NCBI RefSeq assembly: GCF_000315795.1
Contig: NZ_ANHY01000004.1
Coordinates: forward strand, 124,001-188,000
Source of the DNA: Caenispirillum salinarum AK4
GTDB taxonomy: Bacteria; Pseudomonadota; Alphaproteobacteria; Rhodospirillales; Rhodospirillaceae
DNA: 64,000 nucleotides
Direction: 5' to 3'
The notes beneath the pieces were generated by a model. That model was given only the letters and a program-made list of their open reading frames with translations, had not been told where the DNA came from and did not search any database. Position 1 is the stretch's first letter; each line of letters opens with the position of its first letter. This document shows positions 51,508 through 60,474 of this stretch, in pieces. The translations under genes and the position numbers were made by a program.

Positions 51508-51592
51508 GGGGGCATGGCGGAACTGGTAGACGCGCTCGACTCAAAATCGAGTGGCTTCGGCCTTGGGGGTTCGAGTCCCCCTGCCCCTACCA
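51508..51592 (+). tRNA. tRNA-Leu(CAA)
   Basis: Full cloverleaf read by eye: acceptor GGGGGCA / TGCCCCT, D arm GCGGAACTGGTAGACGC, anticodon stem CTCGA/TCGAG (51535-51551) with loop CTCAAAA and anticodon CAA (51542-51544), a long variable arm typical of class II leucine tRNA, T arm GGGGG-TTCGAGT-CCCCC, and encoded CCA at 51590-51592. The first acceptor pair is G-T. Confidence 0.97.
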
Positions 51593-51610
51593 CCGGCTCG
51601 TTTTTCCATC

Positions 51611-51695
51611 GCCCATCAGGCGCCGGACGGGCGCTGGCCGCGCCCTTGGCTCACGCCGCAGGGGTGGCGGTGGCTCACGCCGCAGGGGTGGCGGT
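51611..51695 (+). repeat. dispersed repeat copy B with a 24-base tandem duplication
   Basis: 51611-51669 is the partner of copy A (54 of 59 identical, opposite orientation). Within it a 24-base unit, 51648-51671, is repeated exactly at 51672-51695, immediately before the stop of the FG-GAP gene. It may have expanded by slippage. Confidence 0.7.
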
Positions 51696-51697
51696 TG

Positions 51698-52672
51698 CTA
51701 GGGGCGCATCGGCACCACGGCCAGATCGCCGCCGGTGGTTCCCATCACAAATCCATGACCGGTCGCCACGATGCGGGTGCCCAGGGCGCCCGGCAGGCTG
51801 ATGCGCGTCGCCTCGCGGATGCGCTCGGGCGTCACCGTCAGCACCCGCAGGCTGGTGCGCGGCTGGTCGGGCAGCAGGATGTCGGGACGGCCGTCGCCGG
51901 TCATGTCGGCGATGGCGTGCAGGTCCAGCACAGGCGTACCGATGGCGTGGTTTGACACGCCGGCCATGGACCCCTGGTGGTGCAGGGCACCGTCGCGCCA
52001 TTCCCACACATGCAGAACGCCGCCGATGTGGGGCGTCTCGACGGCCGCCACCTCCACGAAGCCGTCTCCGTCGAAGTCCGCCGCGCCCACCGGATTGATC
52101 CAGCGGTTGGGAACGCCCGGCGGCTCGGTCGCGGCCAGCGGCACCAGCGCGTCATCGCGCAGGCCGTAAACGGCCACCGCCGCGCCCCGCGCCGCATGGG
52201 CGCGCACCACGATCACCTCGTCGCGGCCGTCACCGTCAAGGTCGGCGAGGCGCGGATACAGGTCCTCGAACACCTGGGTCTCGGGCAGGACGTGCTCCAC
52301 AATGCCGCCGCCGTTGGCCGCACGCACCCGCAGGGCGGCGGCCTCAAGCGGATCGCCCAGCACGCCGTGGGCATAGCGCGGCGTCGGCCGGGCCAGCCAG
52401 GCCAGCGCGATGTCGCGGTCGCCCTCCACGGCCCGGCCGTGCGGGATGAGGCCCGGCGCGTCCGGGCCTCTTTCCGGCAGCGGCGGCGCCGCCGGCACCA
52501 GGCCGAGGCGGCCGCCCTGGGCAGACACGCGGTAGCGGTTGCCCGACCGCGTGAGGATTACGCCGTCGGGGCCGATCGAGTCCACCGCCACCGACTGTGC
52601 CCGCGCGGCGCCACCGGGCGGCGCCGGCACCACCAGCCCGGCGAGGAGAAGGAAGAGGATCAGGACGCGCAT
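51698..52672 (-). CDS. FG-GAP/VCBS-repeat exported protein
   Basis: Product of 324 aa with a signal peptide (VLILFLLLAGLVVPAPPGGA). Three calcium-type repeats are clear: LADLDGDGRDEVIV (about 133), AADFDGDGFVEVAAV (about 196) and IADMTGDGRPDILL (about 252). Such beta-propeller-like proteins are exported or periplasmic; the ligand is unknown. It is close to the tRNA gene but divergent. ATG 52672 is the likely start. Confidence 0.85.
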   Translation of the reverse strand: MRVLILFLLLAGLVVPAPPGGAARAQSVAVDSIGPDGVILTRSGNRYRVSAQGGRLGLVPAAPPLPERGPDAPGLIPHGRAVEGDRDIALAWLARPTPRYAHGVLGDPLEAAALRVRAANGGGIVEHVLPETQVFEDLYPRLADLDGDGRDEVIVVRAHAARGAAVAVYGLRDDALVPLAATEPPGVPNRWINPVGAADFDGDGFVEVAAVETPHIGGVLHVWEWRDGALHHQGSMAGVSNHAIGTPVLDLHAIADMTGDGRPDILLPDQPRTSLRVLTVTPERIREATRISLPGALGTRIVATGHGFVMGTTGGDLAVVPMRP

Positions 52673-52823
52673 GGGCGGGTATCCGGGCCTTGCAACTCTG
52701 GGACTCGCTCGAGCCATGGTCGGCAAGGCCGGGCTGCCGCGCAAGATGCGGCACCGGACGCGCAGGTCACGATGCCGCGAGGGGTAGGGGCGATGATCGA
52801 AAGGCCGAGGCCGGCGTGCCGCC

Positions 52824-53042
52824 TCAGCAATCGTTGCAGGCGACGATGCGCAGGTCGCCGCGGGGCGGCACCACGATGCGCTGGCGCGGGCGGACCAGGT
52901 CCGCGAGCCACGACCGCAGGCCGGCGGCCATGGCGAAGGCGGCGCGCGACCGCTCGGCCCGTCCCCGGGCCATGGCGCGCCGCCGTTCGGCCGGCGTGGG
53001 AACGCGACTCGCATACTCGCTGAACAAGGGGTTGGGCTCCAT
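52824..53042 (-). CDS. small basic hypothetical protein, 72 aa
   Basis: Arg-rich helical N-terminus (TPAERRRAMARGRAERSRAA) and a C-terminal VPPRGDLRIVACNDC with two Cys. A GGAG site lies before ATG 53042. It resembles short proteins with DUF1127-like helices only loosely; no family assigned. Divergent from the LysR gene with about 110 bases between. Confidence 0.6.
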   Translation of the reverse strand: MEPNPLFSEYASRVPTPAERRRAMARGRAERSRAAFAMAAGLRSWLADLVRPRQRIVVPPRGDLRIVACNDC

Positions 53043-53150
53043 GGAAGGGGTCTCCTGGTCACTGCGTTATCCGTTGGTCCCAACATAGGAAGCCTCGCGC
53101 CGTTTGATAATCCCCGCTACCATGGAAATACCTTTTCCAATTCGTTGAAG

Positions 53151-54080
53151 ATGGAGCGCGAGGCCGTGGAGCTGGATGACCTGAACCTGTTCGTGAAGGC
53201 GGTGGCGGCGGGAAACCTGTCGGCGGCGGGGCGGGAGCTGGGCCTGTCGCCGGCGGTGGCATCCAAGCGCATCGCCGGGCTGGAGACGCGGGTCGGCGCG
53301 CGGCTCCTGCACCGCACCACCCGCGCCGTCACGCCGACCGAGGAGGGCACGGCCTTCCACGCCCACGCCCTGAGGGTGCTGGAGGAAATGGAGGAGGCCA
53401 TGGCGGCGGTGCGGGCCGACGGGGCACCGCGGGGGCACCTGCGGGTGACGGTGCCGGCCAGCTTCGGGCTGATGCACATTTCGCCCCTGGTGCCGGACTT
53501 CCTGCGCGACCACCCCGAGGTCACCATGGAACTGCACATGGCGGACTCGCTGGTGGACATCGTGGACGAGGGGTTCGACTGCGCCATCCGCATCGCGGCG
53601 CTGAAGGATTCCACGCTGGTCGCCCGCAAGCTTGCGCCCAACCGCCGCATCGTCTGTGCCGCGCCCGAGTACCTGGCGCGCATGGGCACGCCGACGCGGG
53701 TGCAGGATCTGGTCGACCACAACTGTCTGGTCCACAACGACCAGAACCTGTGGGAGTTCGACACGCCCCAGGGCCGCCGGACCGTGCGGGTCTCCGGCTC
53801 GCTGAAGACCAACCACGCCGGTGTGCTGCGCGACGCGGTGGCCAAGGGACTGGGCATCGCGCGCAAATCCACCTGGGACATCGGCGAACAGCTGGCTCGC
53901 GGCGACCTGGTGCCGCTGTTCCCCGATTGCTGCATCGCCACCGACGTGGCGGTGTGGGCGGTCTATCCCAGCGCGCGGTTCGTCGCGCCCAAGGTGCGGG
54001 CGTTCATCGGGTTCCTGGCCGACCGCTTCGGCCCCGAACCCTATTGGGACCAGGGCCTGCCGGCGCGGTTCAAGGTTTGA
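53151..54080 (+). CDS. LysR-family transcriptional regulator
   Basis: Product of about 309 aa: the winged helix-turn-helix NLSAAGRELGLSPAVASKRIAGLETRVGARLLHR and a periplasmic-binding-protein-like effector domain (about 90-300). It is close to the DsdC/YafC-type group with GRRTVRVSGSLKTNHAG. The inducer and targets are unknown; the divergent small gene may be a target. The start is ATG 53151; a GTG at 53166 (VELDDLNLF) is the more typical LysR N-terminus. A hairpin follows the stop. Confidence 0.9.
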   Translation: MEREAVELDDLNLFVKAVAAGNLSAAGRELGLSPAVASKRIAGLETRVGARLLHRTTRAVTPTEEGTAFHAHALRVLEEMEEAMAAVRADGAPRGHLRVTVPASFGLMHISPLVPDFLRDHPEVTMELHMADSLVDIVDEGFDCAIRIAALKDSTLVARKLAPNRRIVCAAPEYLARMGTPTRVQDLVDHNCLVHNDQNLWEFDTPQGRRTVRVSGSLKTNHAGVLRDAVAKGLGIARKSTWDIGEQLARGDLVPLFPDCCIATDVAVWAVYPSARFVAPKVRAFIGFLADRFGPEPYWDQGLPARFKV

Positions 54081-54082
54081 TA

Positions 54083-54118
54083 CCGGGCGACACTCGAAAT
54101 CGTACACTTGTCGCCCGG
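54083..54118. terminator. stem-loop after the LysR gene
   Basis: CCGGGCGACA (54083-54092) pairs with TGTCGCCCGG (54109-54118), 16-base loop, three bases after the stop at 54080. No T tract. A second stem, CGATGATT/AATCATCG, sits at 54181-54198, and the 21-base repeat lies at 54146-54166, so this converging gap (54081-54220) is structure-rich. Confidence 0.5.
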
Positions 54119-54220
54119 CAAGGCCGACGGGCCGCCGCGCCTCATGGCGCGTGAGGCTGCGTGCCGAGTGAACGCAGCGTCGATGATTTCAATCATCGGC
54201 GCGTATGAGACCGGGCCACG

Positions 54221-54727
54221 CTACATCCGCAGGGCCCGGTCCATCATCCCCAGCGGACGGTGGAGGCGGATGTGGGGGCCGAGCGGCGGCAGGTCGAATT
54301 CCTGGCCCTCGCGCACGAAGCCGAAGCGGCGGTAGAAGGGCTCCACGGCCGTGCGCGCGTTGCACCACAGCAGTCCGCCGTCCTGCTGCAGCGCGCAGTG
54401 CGCGATGACGGCCCGCAGCAGCGCCGCCCCGACGCCCTGGCCGCGCCAGGGGGCTTCCACCGCCATGCCGCGGATGCGCCAGTCGGGCCCGTCGGTGGAG
54501 CCGTCCTCGTTCTCCAGAAAGACCGACGCGACGCCGATCAGGTCGCCCTCGGCCCAGGCGCCGGCGTGATAGGTGGTGGCGGCATCGTCGCCTTGGTAGC
54601 GGCAGGCTTCCAGCGGCTGCATCGGGCGCAGCACCGCGTGGCGCAGCGGGATGGTCTCGGCCGCCGCGATGGGCGCAAGGCGGAAGCGGGACAGGCGGCC
54701 GGTGCTGTCGTGTTCGAGCGTGGGCAT
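54221..54727 (-). CDS. GNAT-family N-acetyltransferase
   Basis: Product of 168 aa. The acetyl-CoA-binding motif A is RGMAVEAPWRGQGVGAALL (Q/R-x-x-G-x-G/A), followed by the NARTAVEPFYRRFGFV motif B. The acceptor substrate is unknown. ATG 54727 is chosen. It faces the LysR gene and lies 104 bases past the trkH stop on the same strand, so it could be co-transcribed with trkH. Confidence 0.88.
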   Translation of the reverse strand: MPTLEHDSTGRLSRFRLAPIAAAETIPLRHAVLRPMQPLEACRYQGDDAATTYHAGAWAEGDLIGVASVFLENEDGSTDGPDWRIRGMAVEAPWRGQGVGAALLRAVIAHCALQQDGGLLWCNARTAVEPFYRRFGFVREGQEFDLPPLGPHIRLHRPLGMMDRALRM

Positions 54728-54831
54728 GGGCGGACGTCCTTGTTGAACGACCCTTGAAATGTGGGGGCGCCGGTGCCGCGCGTCATCCCCGCCCCACGCC
54801 CCGCACCCCCGGCAGCGCCGGCCTTGCGTCC

Positions 54832-56283
54832 TCAGTCGCGCCAGAAGCGGGGCAGCAGAAGCACCAGCACGGTGTACAGCTCCAGCCGGCCCAGCAGCAT
54901 GCCGAAGGCCAGCAGCCACTTGGCGGCGTCGGGCAGCGGCGCGAAGTTGCCAGCCGGGCCGATGGTGTCGCCCAAGCCCGGTCCCACGTTGCTGATGGCG
55001 GTCACCGCGCCCGAAACCGCCGTCACCAGGTCCAGCCCCATCAGCCCCAGGGCCATGGCCAGAAAGGCGCACGACAGCAGGTAGAGGAAGAAGAACCCCA
55101 TCACCGCCTCGGCCACGCCCGCCTGGATGGGGCGGTGGTTGAAATAGGGGATGAACACGCCGTGGGGCTGGAGCAGCCGCTTGATCTGCACGCGGGCGGT
55201 CTCGTAAAGGATCTGGAAGCGGAAGATCTTGATGGCGCAGGTGGTCGAGCCCGCGCAGCCGCCCACGAACATCAGGCAGAACAGCGCGGCGACGGGGAAG
55301 CCCGTCCAGGCATTGAAGTCGGCGGTGGCATAGCCGGTGCCGGTCATGACCGATGTGACGTTGAAGGCGGCATAGCGAAGCGCCGTGCCGAACTCGAACC
55401 CGTCGTAGGCCCACAGCCACCACGCCACAAGCAGGATGAAGACCGCCAGGCTTCCGATGTACCAGTGCACCTGGGTATCGCGCACCAGGCGGCCGCCCTG
55501 GCCGCGCAGGGCCTGTAGCAGCAGCAGGAAGGGAATGCCGCCGGTAATCATGCCGCAGGTGATGATGACGTCCACCCACACGTTGTCGAAGGCGCCGACC
55601 GACGCATCGCGTGTGGAATACCCGCCGGTCGCGATGGTGGTCATGGCGTGAGCGGTGGAATCGAAACCGGACATGCCCGCCAGCCACAGCAGGAAGGCCG
55701 TCAGGAAGGTCAGGCCGATGTAGAGGCCCACCAGCGCCCCGGCCAGCTGGGTGGCGCGCGGCAGGATCTTTTCCTGCGCCTCGAAGGCCTCGACGCGGAA
55801 CATCTGCATGCCGCCGACGCGCAGCATGGGCAGAATGGTCAGGGCCATGATGATGATACCCAGGCCGCCCAGCCACTGCAGCACCGAACGCCACAGCAGC
55901 AGCCCCGGCGGCGCCAGGTCCAGGCCGGTCATGACGGTGGCGCCGGTGGTGGTGATGCCCGACATGGCCTCGAAGAAGGCGTCGGTGTAGGACAGCCCCG
56001 CCAGCCACAGGGGCAGGGCTGCGAACGCCGGCAGGCACAACCACGCCAGGTTGGTCACCAGAAAGGCCTGGCGCAACGAAAAGGCAAGATTGGCGGCCCG
56101 GCTGGTCAGCACCAGCGCACCGCCGATGAACACGCCCAGCCCGCCGGCGATGGCGAACACCTGCCAGTCGGGGTTCCCGACGTACAGGTCCACCACCAGC
56201 GGCAGGATCATGCCCCCCGAGAGCACAAGCAGCAGCCAGCCGATGATAAGGGTCACCGGCCGGAAATCGATGTTGGTGATCAC
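54832..56283 (-). CDS. trkH: TrkH-family potassium transporter
   Basis: Product of 483 aa with ten or more helices. The four P-loop filters are in SGITTTGATVMTG, TIATGGYSTRD, TSVMTGTGYATAD and AISNVGPGLGDT, with the expected Gly in each. It is the K+ conducting subunit that works with TrkA; no trkA is present here. The start GTG 56283 (VITNIDFRPVTLI) has GGGAGG upstream; a TTG at 56331 is an alternative. Confidence 0.9.
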   Translation of the reverse strand: MITNIDFRPVTLIIGWLLLVLSGGMILPLVVDLYVGNPDWQVFAIAGGLGVFIGGALVLTSRAANLAFSLRQAFLVTNLAWLCLPAFAALPLWLAGLSYTDAFFEAMSGITTTGATVMTGLDLAPPGLLLWRSVLQWLGGLGIIIMALTILPMLRVGGMQMFRVEAFEAQEKILPRATQLAGALVGLYIGLTFLTAFLLWLAGMSGFDSTAHAMTTIATGGYSTRDASVGAFDNVWVDVIITCGMITGGIPFLLLLQALRGQGGRLVRDTQVHWYIGSLAVFILLVAWWLWAYDGFEFGTALRYAAFNVTSVMTGTGYATADFNAWTGFPVAALFCLMFVGGCAGSTTCAIKIFRFQILYETARVQIKRLLQPHGVFIPYFNHRPIQAGVAEAVMGFFFLYLLSCAFLAMALGLMGLDLVTAVSGAVTAISNVGPGLGDTIGPAGNFAPLPDAAKWLLAFGMLLGRLELYTVLVLLLPRFWRD

Positions 56284-56427
56284 CAGGCCTCCCGCCACTC
56301 CCGCGCGCGAATACGGTTTCCTTACAGGCAACCACGAGGAGGGTAAAGGGAAACGCGGCGGCGCACAAACACGCGGCCCGGGCGGACGCCCGGGCCGTCA
56401 TGCCTTGTCCGCCGGGCGGTACGGCTT

Positions 56428-57123
56428 TCAGAAGTGGCCGCGGTCGCCCGAAATCAGCGCCATGAACTCGCGGCGCGTCGTCGGGTTGTCGCGGAAGGCG
56501 CCCAGCATGCGGCTGGTGACCATGGTCACGCCCGGCTTGCGGATACCGCGCGTGGTCATGCACTGGTGGGCGGCTTCCATGACGACGGCGACGCCCTTGG
56601 GCTGCAGCACGTCGTTGATGGCGTTGGCGATCTGGGCCGTCAGCTTTTCCTGGATCTGCAGCCGCTTGGCGTAGATCTCGACCACCCGCGCCAGCTTGGA
56701 GATGCCCACCACGCGCCGGTCGGGCAGGTAGGCGACGTGCGCCTTGCCGAGAATCGGAACCATGTGGTGCTCGCAGTGGCTTTCGATGCGGATGTCGCGC
56801 AGGAGCACCATCTCGTCGTAGCCGTCGGTTTCCTCGAAGGTACGGCGCAGGATGTCCTCGGGGTCCTCGCCGTAGCCCGCGAAGAACTCCTCGTAGGCGC
56901 GGGCGACGCGGGCGGGGGTGTCGACCAGCCCCTCGCGCGTCGGATCGTCGCCGGCCCAGCGCAGAAGCGTGCGGATGGCGGCCTCGGCCTCCTCGCGCGA
57001 GGGGCGGCCGGCCTCGGCGGCAGATACGGGGGCGGAGTCGGTGGCGCGCGGGGCCGTGGCGGTGGCGCCTTCGCGGAAGTCGCGCAGGGCGGACGGCGTC
57101 TTGACGGGCTTGGCTTCGGTCAC
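56428..57123 (-). CDS. folE: GTP cyclohydrolase I
   Basis: Product of 231 aa from GTG 57123 with GGAGAG seven bases upstream. Zinc ligands C117 and H119/H120 are in [10 protein letters not shown] and C188 in AHQCMTTRG. The preceding 45 residues are a low-complexity extension. It converts GTP to dihydroneopterin triphosphate, the first step of folate synthesis; queuosine synthesis also starts from it, linking to queF. The trkH start is 144 bases away. Confidence 0.95.
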   Translation of the reverse strand: MTEAKPVKTPSALRDFREGATATAPRATDSAPVSAAEAGRPSREEAEAAIRTLLRWAGDDPTREGLVDTPARVARAYEEFFAGYGEDPEDILRRTFEETDGYDEMVLLRDIRIESHCEHHMVPILGKAHVAYLPDRRVVGISKLARVVEIYAKRLQIQEKLTAQIANAINDVLQPKGVAVVMEAAHQCMTTRGIRKPGVTMVTSRMLGAFRDNPTTRREFMALISGDRGHF

Positions 57124-57259
57124 GGGCACACTCTCCAGTCTCTCGGCTCCGGCCGGCGCCGTCGGTCGGCGCGGGCGGATGGGCCCCATATCGGTCGGGA
57201 ACCGGCGGTCGGCAAGTTCTTCAACCGTCGATCGGTGGCGATACGGAGGCGGCGGCGGC

Positions 57260-57652
57260 TCAGTTCACCGCCGCGCGGTCGTGCGGGCTGTCCAGCGAGA
57301 AGGCGGGAACGGCGGCCTCGAAGTGGTCGCCGTCCTCGTCCATCATCTCGTAGGCCCCGACCATGATCCCCGAGGGCGTCGTCAGCGGCGTGCCGCTGGT
57401 GTACTCGTAGGAGTCGCCGGGGTGGATGACGGGCTGCTCGCCCACCACGCCGGCCCCGCGCACCTCCTGCACATGGCCCTGCGCGTCGGTGATGCGCCAA
57501 TAGCGGTTGAGAAGCTGGACGGTCTTCTCGCCGCCGTTCCGGATGGTCACCTGGTAGGCCCAGACGAAGCGGTTCTCCGCCGCCGAGGACTGGTCCTCAA
57601 GGAAGACCGACCGGACTTCGATGGTGATGTCGTTGGTTGTCTGTCGGTACAT
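57260..57652 (-). CDS. apaG: Co2+/Mg2+ efflux-associated protein ApaG
   Basis: Product of 130 aa with the ApaG/F-box-like fold: [41 protein letters not shown] and [24 protein letters not shown]. ApaG is linked to Co/Mg resistance and Ap4A in E. coli, but its molecular role is unclear. The start ATG 57652. An intrinsic terminator lies about 100 bases upstream (57755-57785), so apaG may have a regulated leader or its own promoter. Confidence 0.93.
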   Translation of the reverse strand: MYRQTTNDITIEVRSVFLEDQSSAAENRFVWAYQVTIRNGGEKTVQLLNRYWRITDAQGHVQEVRGAGVVGEQPVIHPGDSYEYTSGTPLTTPSGIMVGAYEMMDEDGDHFEAAVPAFSLDSPHDRAAVN

Positions 57653-58272
57653 CGAAGAAAGCGCCTGTGTCCGCACGCTTGGCAGTGGGGATAGGGGGCG
57701 GGACGGACCCCTGTCGCTACAGGCTTTAAGGTAGGGCGGGCGTGTCAAATCTGCAAAAAAAATCCCCGCCGGCGAACCGGCGGGGGAAGGTATTTGAGAG
57801 AGAGTGAGAGAGTAGAGAGTCGAGATAGACCTCACAGAAGGGAACGACGTTACCCCCCATGGAGTTCCACGCGATCCTCAAAAAAACGCTGGCGCCGTGG
57901 CACCGGTCGCGTCTTCCGTCTCTCAGATGAGGACACGCGGGCCGCGCCGTCAACCCCACGTGCAGTAGTGATGAATCAGGCGATGCCCCGCTGTATCGCC
58001 ATGGGCCGCAGTATCCCGCGCCCTTGGGCCGCAAGGGCGACGGCGGCTCGCGCGGATGTGATCGGGGGCCGCCGGTGGGTTCGTGCTGCAACACCCGAAG
58101 GGCGGCCGTGATTCAGCTGCATCACCGACTCGAGTCGCGCCCGCCGCCCCGGCCAGCGGCCCGTAACGCCTCCGCAAGACGTAGATGCCGTGCCGGGCGA
58201 TCGCGCTGCGGTGCGTGATCGCGCGGTGACGGACCTGTGAGTGGAGTCGGACGGACGGCGGTGCCGGACGGA
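57653..58272 (-). ncRNA. 620-base non-coding region upstream of apaG, CU-rich leader
   Basis: No convincing gene is seen between the RluE-type gene and apaG. On the minus strand, about 57785-57830 is a long CU-rich run (CTCTCTACTCTCTCACTCTC) that leads into a strong terminator (57755-57785). An open frame of 45 codons starts at ATG 57860 and runs through the CU run, the terminator and out the other side, rich in Ser and Leu. This looks like a 5' leader or attenuator, or a separate small RNA. A promoter is not identifiable. Confidence 0.4.
57755..57785 (-). terminator. strong intrinsic terminator upstream of apaG
   Basis: On the minus strand, CCCCGCCGG-N4-CCGGCGGGG (57785-57777 / 57772-57764) is followed by ATTTTTTTT (57763-57755). 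With eight Ts this is the best T tract in the window. It precedes apaG by about 100 bases. Confidence 0.85.
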
Positions 58273-59259
58273 TCAGCCGCGCGGCAGCACGTCCTTGCGC
58301 TTGACCTCGCGCCACCGCCCGCGCGGCAGGTCGCCCAGGTCCAGCGATCCGATGGACACCCGCACCAGCCGCAGCGTCGGGTGCCCGACGGCGGCGGTCA
58401 TGCGGCGGACCTGGCGGTTGCGGCCTTCGGTCAGCGTGATCTTCAGCCACGTCGTCGGAATGTGGCGGCGCTCGCGGATGGGCGGGTCGCGCGGCGGCAG
58501 GTCGGGCGCGGCGTCCAGCGTTTCCACCCGCGCCGGCCGCGTGACGTAGTCGCGCACCCGCACGCCCTCGCGCAGGGCCTGGAGGGCCGCCGCGTCGGGC
58601 TCGCCCTCCACCTGCACCAGATAGCTGCGTTCGTGCCCGTGGCGGGGGCTGAGCAGGCGATTGATGAACGTGCCGTCGTTGGACAGAAGCAGCAGGCCCT
58701 CGCTGTCCATGTCCAGCCGCCCGGCGGCGTAGACGCCCGGCGGCAGGTCGAACTCCGCCAGCGCCCGGTGGCCGCTTTCCGCCGTGAACTGGCTGAGCAC
58801 GCCGTAGGGCTTGTGGAAGGCGATGTAGCGCGGCGCCTCCGTCGGCTTGCGGCGGGGCGTCTCGCTGACCGCGGGGGGCTTGCCGGCTTCCTTGGGCGGC
58901 TCGGCCGGGCGCGGCGGGCCGGACAGGCCGTGGCGCGCCGGACGGCGGCCCTTCGCGCCCGCCTTGCGGCCCGGCGCCTTGTCCTCGCGCTCCAGCTCCG
59001 GCGCAGCGCGCACCACGCGCGGCTTGCGCGGCGCCTTGCCCAGCGCCTCGGGCTTGACGGCCTTGGGGCGATCTGTCGGAGCGGTGGGCCGGGCCGGCTC
59101 CGCCTTGCGCGGCGAGGGCGCGGCCTTGGCCTTGGGCGCGGCGGCGTCCGGCGCGGCGGCCTGCGCCTTGCCAGGCTTGTCGGCCTTGGCGCGGCGGAGC
59201 GTGTCGCGCTGGCCGCGGCCCTGGCCGGCGGCGGCGCGGTGTCGCTGGATGCTGGGCAT
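58273..59259 (-). CDS. RluE-type 23S rRNA pseudouridine synthase with long basic N-terminus
   Basis: Product of 328 aa. The catalytic domain begins near residue 140 (YIAFHKPYGVLSQFTAESG), with the catalytic Asp in GVYAAGRLDMDSEGLLLLSN and EGRNRQVRRM near the C-terminus. The sequence resembles RluE (pseudouridine 2457) rather than RluB. The first 140 residues are Lys/Ala/Pro-rich and repetitive, far longer than in E. coli RluE, and look disordered. ATG 59259. The kamA-like gene ends at 59262, so a two-base gap links them. Confidence 0.88.
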   Translation of the reverse strand: MPSIQRHRAAAGQGRGQRDTLRRAKADKPGKAQAAAPDAAAPKAKAAPSPRKAEPARPTAPTDRPKAVKPEALGKAPRKPRVVRAAPELEREDKAPGRKAGAKGRRPARHGLSGPPRPAEPPKEAGKPPAVSETPRRKPTEAPRYIAFHKPYGVLSQFTAESGHRALAEFDLPPGVYAAGRLDMDSEGLLLLSNDGTFINRLLSPRHGHERSYLVQVEGEPDAAALQALREGVRVRDYVTRPARVETLDAAPDLPPRDPPIRERRHIPTTWLKITLTEGRNRQVRRMTAAVGHPTLRLVRVSIGSLDLGDLPRGRWREVKRKDVLPRG

Positions 59260-59261
59260 GG

Positions 59262-60332
59262 TCAGGCGCCTCCCTCGGGCACGGGCGGATAACGGTGCGG
59301 GCGGCCCCAGGGATCGTCCACCATGGTGGCATCCGTGCGGCCGGGATCGTCGTGCAGGGCATCGGGCCCGACCGGCACCTTGCCGTGCCCGCCGGGAATG
59401 TCCAGGACATAGGTCGGCTGGCAGAGCCCCGATACCACGCCCCGCAGGCCCTTCACCAGCCGCCGTCCCTCGGCCAGCGGCAGGCGGAAGTGCCCGGTGC
59501 CCTCGGCCAGGTCGGGATGGTGCAGGTAATAGGGCTTGATGCGGTGGCGCACCATGGCGCGGAACAGGTCGGTCAGCGCCTCGGGCGTGTCGTTGACGCC
59601 CTTCAAGAGCACCGTCTGCCCCACCAGCGGAATGCCGGCGCCGGACAGGCGCCCGAGCGCGGCGCGCGTTTCGGCGGTGAACTCGGCGACGTGGTTGGCG
59701 TGAACCGCCAGCCAGACGACCGAGTCCTCCGCCGCCGACAGCGCGTCCACCAGCGCCGGCGTGACGCGGGCGGGGTCATGCACGGGCAGGCGTGAATGCA
59801 GGCGGATGACGCCGACGTGGGGAATGGCGTCCAACCGCGCGACCAGGGCCTTCAGCCGCCGCGGGCTGAGCACCAGCGGGTCGCCGCCGGTCAGGATCAC
59901 TTCCCAGATATCCGGCCGGTCGGCGACGTAGGCCACGGCGCGGTCCAGGTCTGCGTCGGGCAGCAGGCCGTCGCCCTGGCCGACGACGGCGCGGCGGAAG
60001 CAGAAGCGGCAGTAGGCCGCGCAGACCTCCACCGGCATGAGCAGCACCCGGTCCGGGTAGCGGTGGACCAGGCCCGGCACGGGGCTGTGGACATCGTCGC
60101 CGATGGGGTCGGCCCGCTCCTCCGGGGTGGTCGCAAGCTCGGCCGCCGAGGGCACGAACTGACGCGCCAGCGCCGCGCGCGCCGCTTCCGTCGGCGCCTC
60201 GGCCATGGCTGCCTCAAGGTGCGGCGTCAGGCGCACGGCGAAGCGCTCCGCCACCCGCGCCAGGGCGTCGGTGTCGGTGCGGGCGCCGGTGTCGGCAAGG
60301 TCGGCCAGGGCGGGGGAAGCGTCAGTCGCCAT
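59262..60332 (-). CDS. KamA/EpmB-family radical SAM protein (lysine 2,3-aminomutase-like)
   Basis: Product of 356 aa. The radical SAM cluster motif is CAAYCRFC (C104, C108, C111), and the PLP lysine is in PGGHGKVP (near residue 325). GGDPLVLSPRRL and the DVHSPVPGLVHRYPDRVL block are family hallmarks. It is either a lysine 2,3-aminomutase or EpmB, which makes beta-lysine for EF-P. No efp or epmA gene is nearby, so the role is open. ATG 60332. Confidence 0.87.
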   Translation of the reverse strand: MATDASPALADLADTGARTDTDALARVAERFAVRLTPHLEAAMAEAPTEAARAALARQFVPSAAELATTPEERADPIGDDVHSPVPGLVHRYPDRVLLMPVEVCAAYCRFCFRRAVVGQGDGLLPDADLDRAVAYVADRPDIWEVILTGGDPLVLSPRRLKALVARLDAIPHVGVIRLHSRLPVHDPARVTPALVDALSAAEDSVVWLAVHANHVAEFTAETRAALGRLSGAGIPLVGQTVLLKGVNDTPEALTDLFRAMVRHRIKPYYLHHPDLAEGTGHFRLPLAEGRRLVKGLRGVVSGLCQPTYVLDIPGGHGKVPVGPDALHDDPGRTDATMVDDPWGRPHRYPPVPEGGA

Positions 60333-60474
60333 CGCGGTCCGGGGCGGAGGGTCGTAGGGCCTGCAACGCAGCGGGGCGACCGTCGCCGGCCGCCCCACCA
60401 TGTGTCTCGGAGCCGTGAATGTCGGGACAGGCGTCCCGCTTGTCAATGTCGATCCGCCGCGGCGGCGCCGGTCC

